The notes beneath the pieces are model-generated. The model saw only the letters and a list, made by a program, of their open reading frames with translations, did not search any database and had not been told where the DNA came from. A stretch of DNA of 14,827 nucleotides, from assembly GCA_900768045.1 (NCBI GenBank), contig CAAGBL010000043.1, positions 1-14,827 on the forward strand. Reading direction: 5' to 3'. Made by a program: the position numbers and the translations under genes. Positions 14,055-14,827 of the stretch are shown piece after piece (positions within the stretch are counted from its first letter, which is position 1; the number at the start of each line of letters is the position of its first letter). Origin of the DNA: an uncultured Alistipes sp. (GTDB taxonomy: Bacteria; Bacteroidota; Bacteroidia; Bacteroidales; Rikenellaceae).

Positions 14055-14827
14055 ATGAGTTTGGTTGCAATCGTAGGTCGCCCAAATGTGGGCAAATCAA
14101 CACTTTTTAACCGCTTGGTAGGTCAGCGTCAGGCTATCGTTGACGAGACTGCCGGCACAACACGTGACCGCCATTACGGCAAGACCGACTGGAATGGTAA
14201 GGAGTTTTCAGTAATCGACACTGGTGGTTACACCGTGAACTCGGAGGATATCTTTGAGGACGAGATTCGCCGTCAGGTGATGCTCGCCATAGACGAGGCT
14301 GACCTCATTCTCTTCCTTGTAGAGGTAAAGACAGGTATTACCGACCTCGATATGATGATGGCAGACATCCTTCGTCGCTCAGGCAAGAAGGTGATGTTGG
14401 TATGTAACAAGGTTGACACCTACGACCTCATCTACTACTCACACGAGTTCCACGCCCTCGGCCTTGGCGAGCCATTCTGCATCAGCTCAATGTCAGGTAG
14501 CGGTACTGGCGACATGATGGACGCCATCTTGGCTAACCTTCCTGAGGATACCACAGCTGAGTACGACGCATCGCTTCCACGCATCGCCATTGTAGGCCGT
14601 CCTAACGTAGGTAAGTCCTCTATGACAAATGCCTTGCTTGGTCAGGAGCGCAACATCGTAACCAACGTAGCAGGTACTACACGTGACTCTATCCACACAC
14701 GCTACAATATGTACGGCATGGACTTCTACCTTATCGACACTGCGGGTATGCGTAAGAAGGGCAAGGTAACAGAGGATCTTGAGTTCTACTCTGTGATGCG
14801 CTCAATCCGTGCTATTGAGAATGCTGA
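14055..14827 (+). CDS. der: ribosome biogenesis GTPase Der (EngA), 5' part, runs off the window
   Basis: 257 codons are present; Der is normally about 435-490 aa. Two tandem GTPase domains are visible, the hallmark of Der. The first has MSLVAIVGRPNVGKSTLFN (P-loop), DETAGTTRDR, DTGG and NKVD. The second begins near residue 176 with IAIVGRPNVGKSSMTN, then VAGTTRDS and DTAGMRKKGK. The end of the second domain and the C-terminal KH-like domain lie beyond the edge. Der binds the 50S precursor and is essential for large-subunit assembly. The start is fixed by the family N-terminus and by the promoter 53 nt upstream. It is divergent from the barrel operon. Confidence 0.97.
   Translation, partial: MSLVAIVGRPNVGKSTLFNRLVGQRQAIVDETAGTTRDRHYGKTDWNGKEFSVIDTGGYTVNSEDIFEDEIRRQVMLAIDEADLILFLVEVKTGITDLDMMMADILRRSGKKVMLVCNKVDTYDLIYYSHEFHALGLGEPFCISSMSGSGTGDMMDAILANLPEDTTAEYDASLPRIAIVGRPNVGKSSMTNALLGQERNIVTNVAGTTRDSIHTRYNMYGMDFYLIDTAGMRKKGKVTEDLEFYSVMRSIRAIENA

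Overview
The window looks like a chromosomal segment of a Bacteroidota bacterium, most likely Bacteroidales. The strongest sign is the promoter grammar. Eight gene starts are preceded by the Bacteroidetes -7 element TAnnTTTG, and three of these also have a well-spaced -33 TTTG. Shine-Dalgarno sequences are essentially absent, and A/T-rich leaders sit before the start codons. Lineage-typical gene types agree: a lipoprotein ApbE, a long DsbD, a LytS/LytTR two-component pair and a PorT-like outer-membrane barrel. I cannot name the genus. Nothing suggests a mobile element, prophage, CRISPR array, tRNA or rRNA. Most genes are ordinary core genes.

Layout. 1-116 (-) is the 5' end of rpsO (ribosomal protein S15), cut by the window edge. 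It has a strong promoter and a structured leader of about 100 nt. After an A/T-rich divergent intergenic region comes a plus-strand run: apbE (563-1576), a diacylglycerol-kinase-family lipid kinase (1579-2430), an AraC-type regulator (2447-3409) and dsbD (3445-5499). It is closed by a 16-bp-stem terminator at 5517-5553. The next 300 bp (5554-5845) is the most unusual non-coding stretch. It holds a set of 9-nt tandem repeats enclosed by inverted arms, then a roughly 57-bp imperfect inverted repeat that reaches into the last codons of the facing gene.

5846-7640 (-) is a LytS-type sensor kinase followed by its LytTR response regulator. A divergent promoter region separates it from a beta-phosphoglucomutase-like HAD hydrolase (7759-8427, +), whose 3' end overlaps that of a convergent short-chain dehydrogenase (8410-9201, -). 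The dehydrogenase promoter lies head-to-head with that of the ybaK/proX-type aminoacyl-tRNA deacylase (9254-9733, +). A second lipid kinase, pepD (dipeptidase), phoH and an outer-membrane beta-barrel gene form a tight minus-strand operon, transcribed from 13876 down to 9741. At the right edge, der (engA, ribosome-assembly GTPase) starts at 14055 and runs off the window. An 18-bp palindrome sits at its expected transcription start.

How the genes may work together. The plus-strand cluster combines periplasmic redox and cofactor functions (ApbE flavinylation, DsbD reductant transfer) with a lipid kinase and a regulator. The minus-strand operon combines envelope, peptide and RNA-related housekeeping. 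I see no clear new multi-gene system. The best candidates for undescribed biology are non-coding: the rpsO leader, the two repeat structures at 5586-5858, and the palindromes at the apbE and der promoters. The DsbD N-domain cysteine pattern is the main protein-level oddity.
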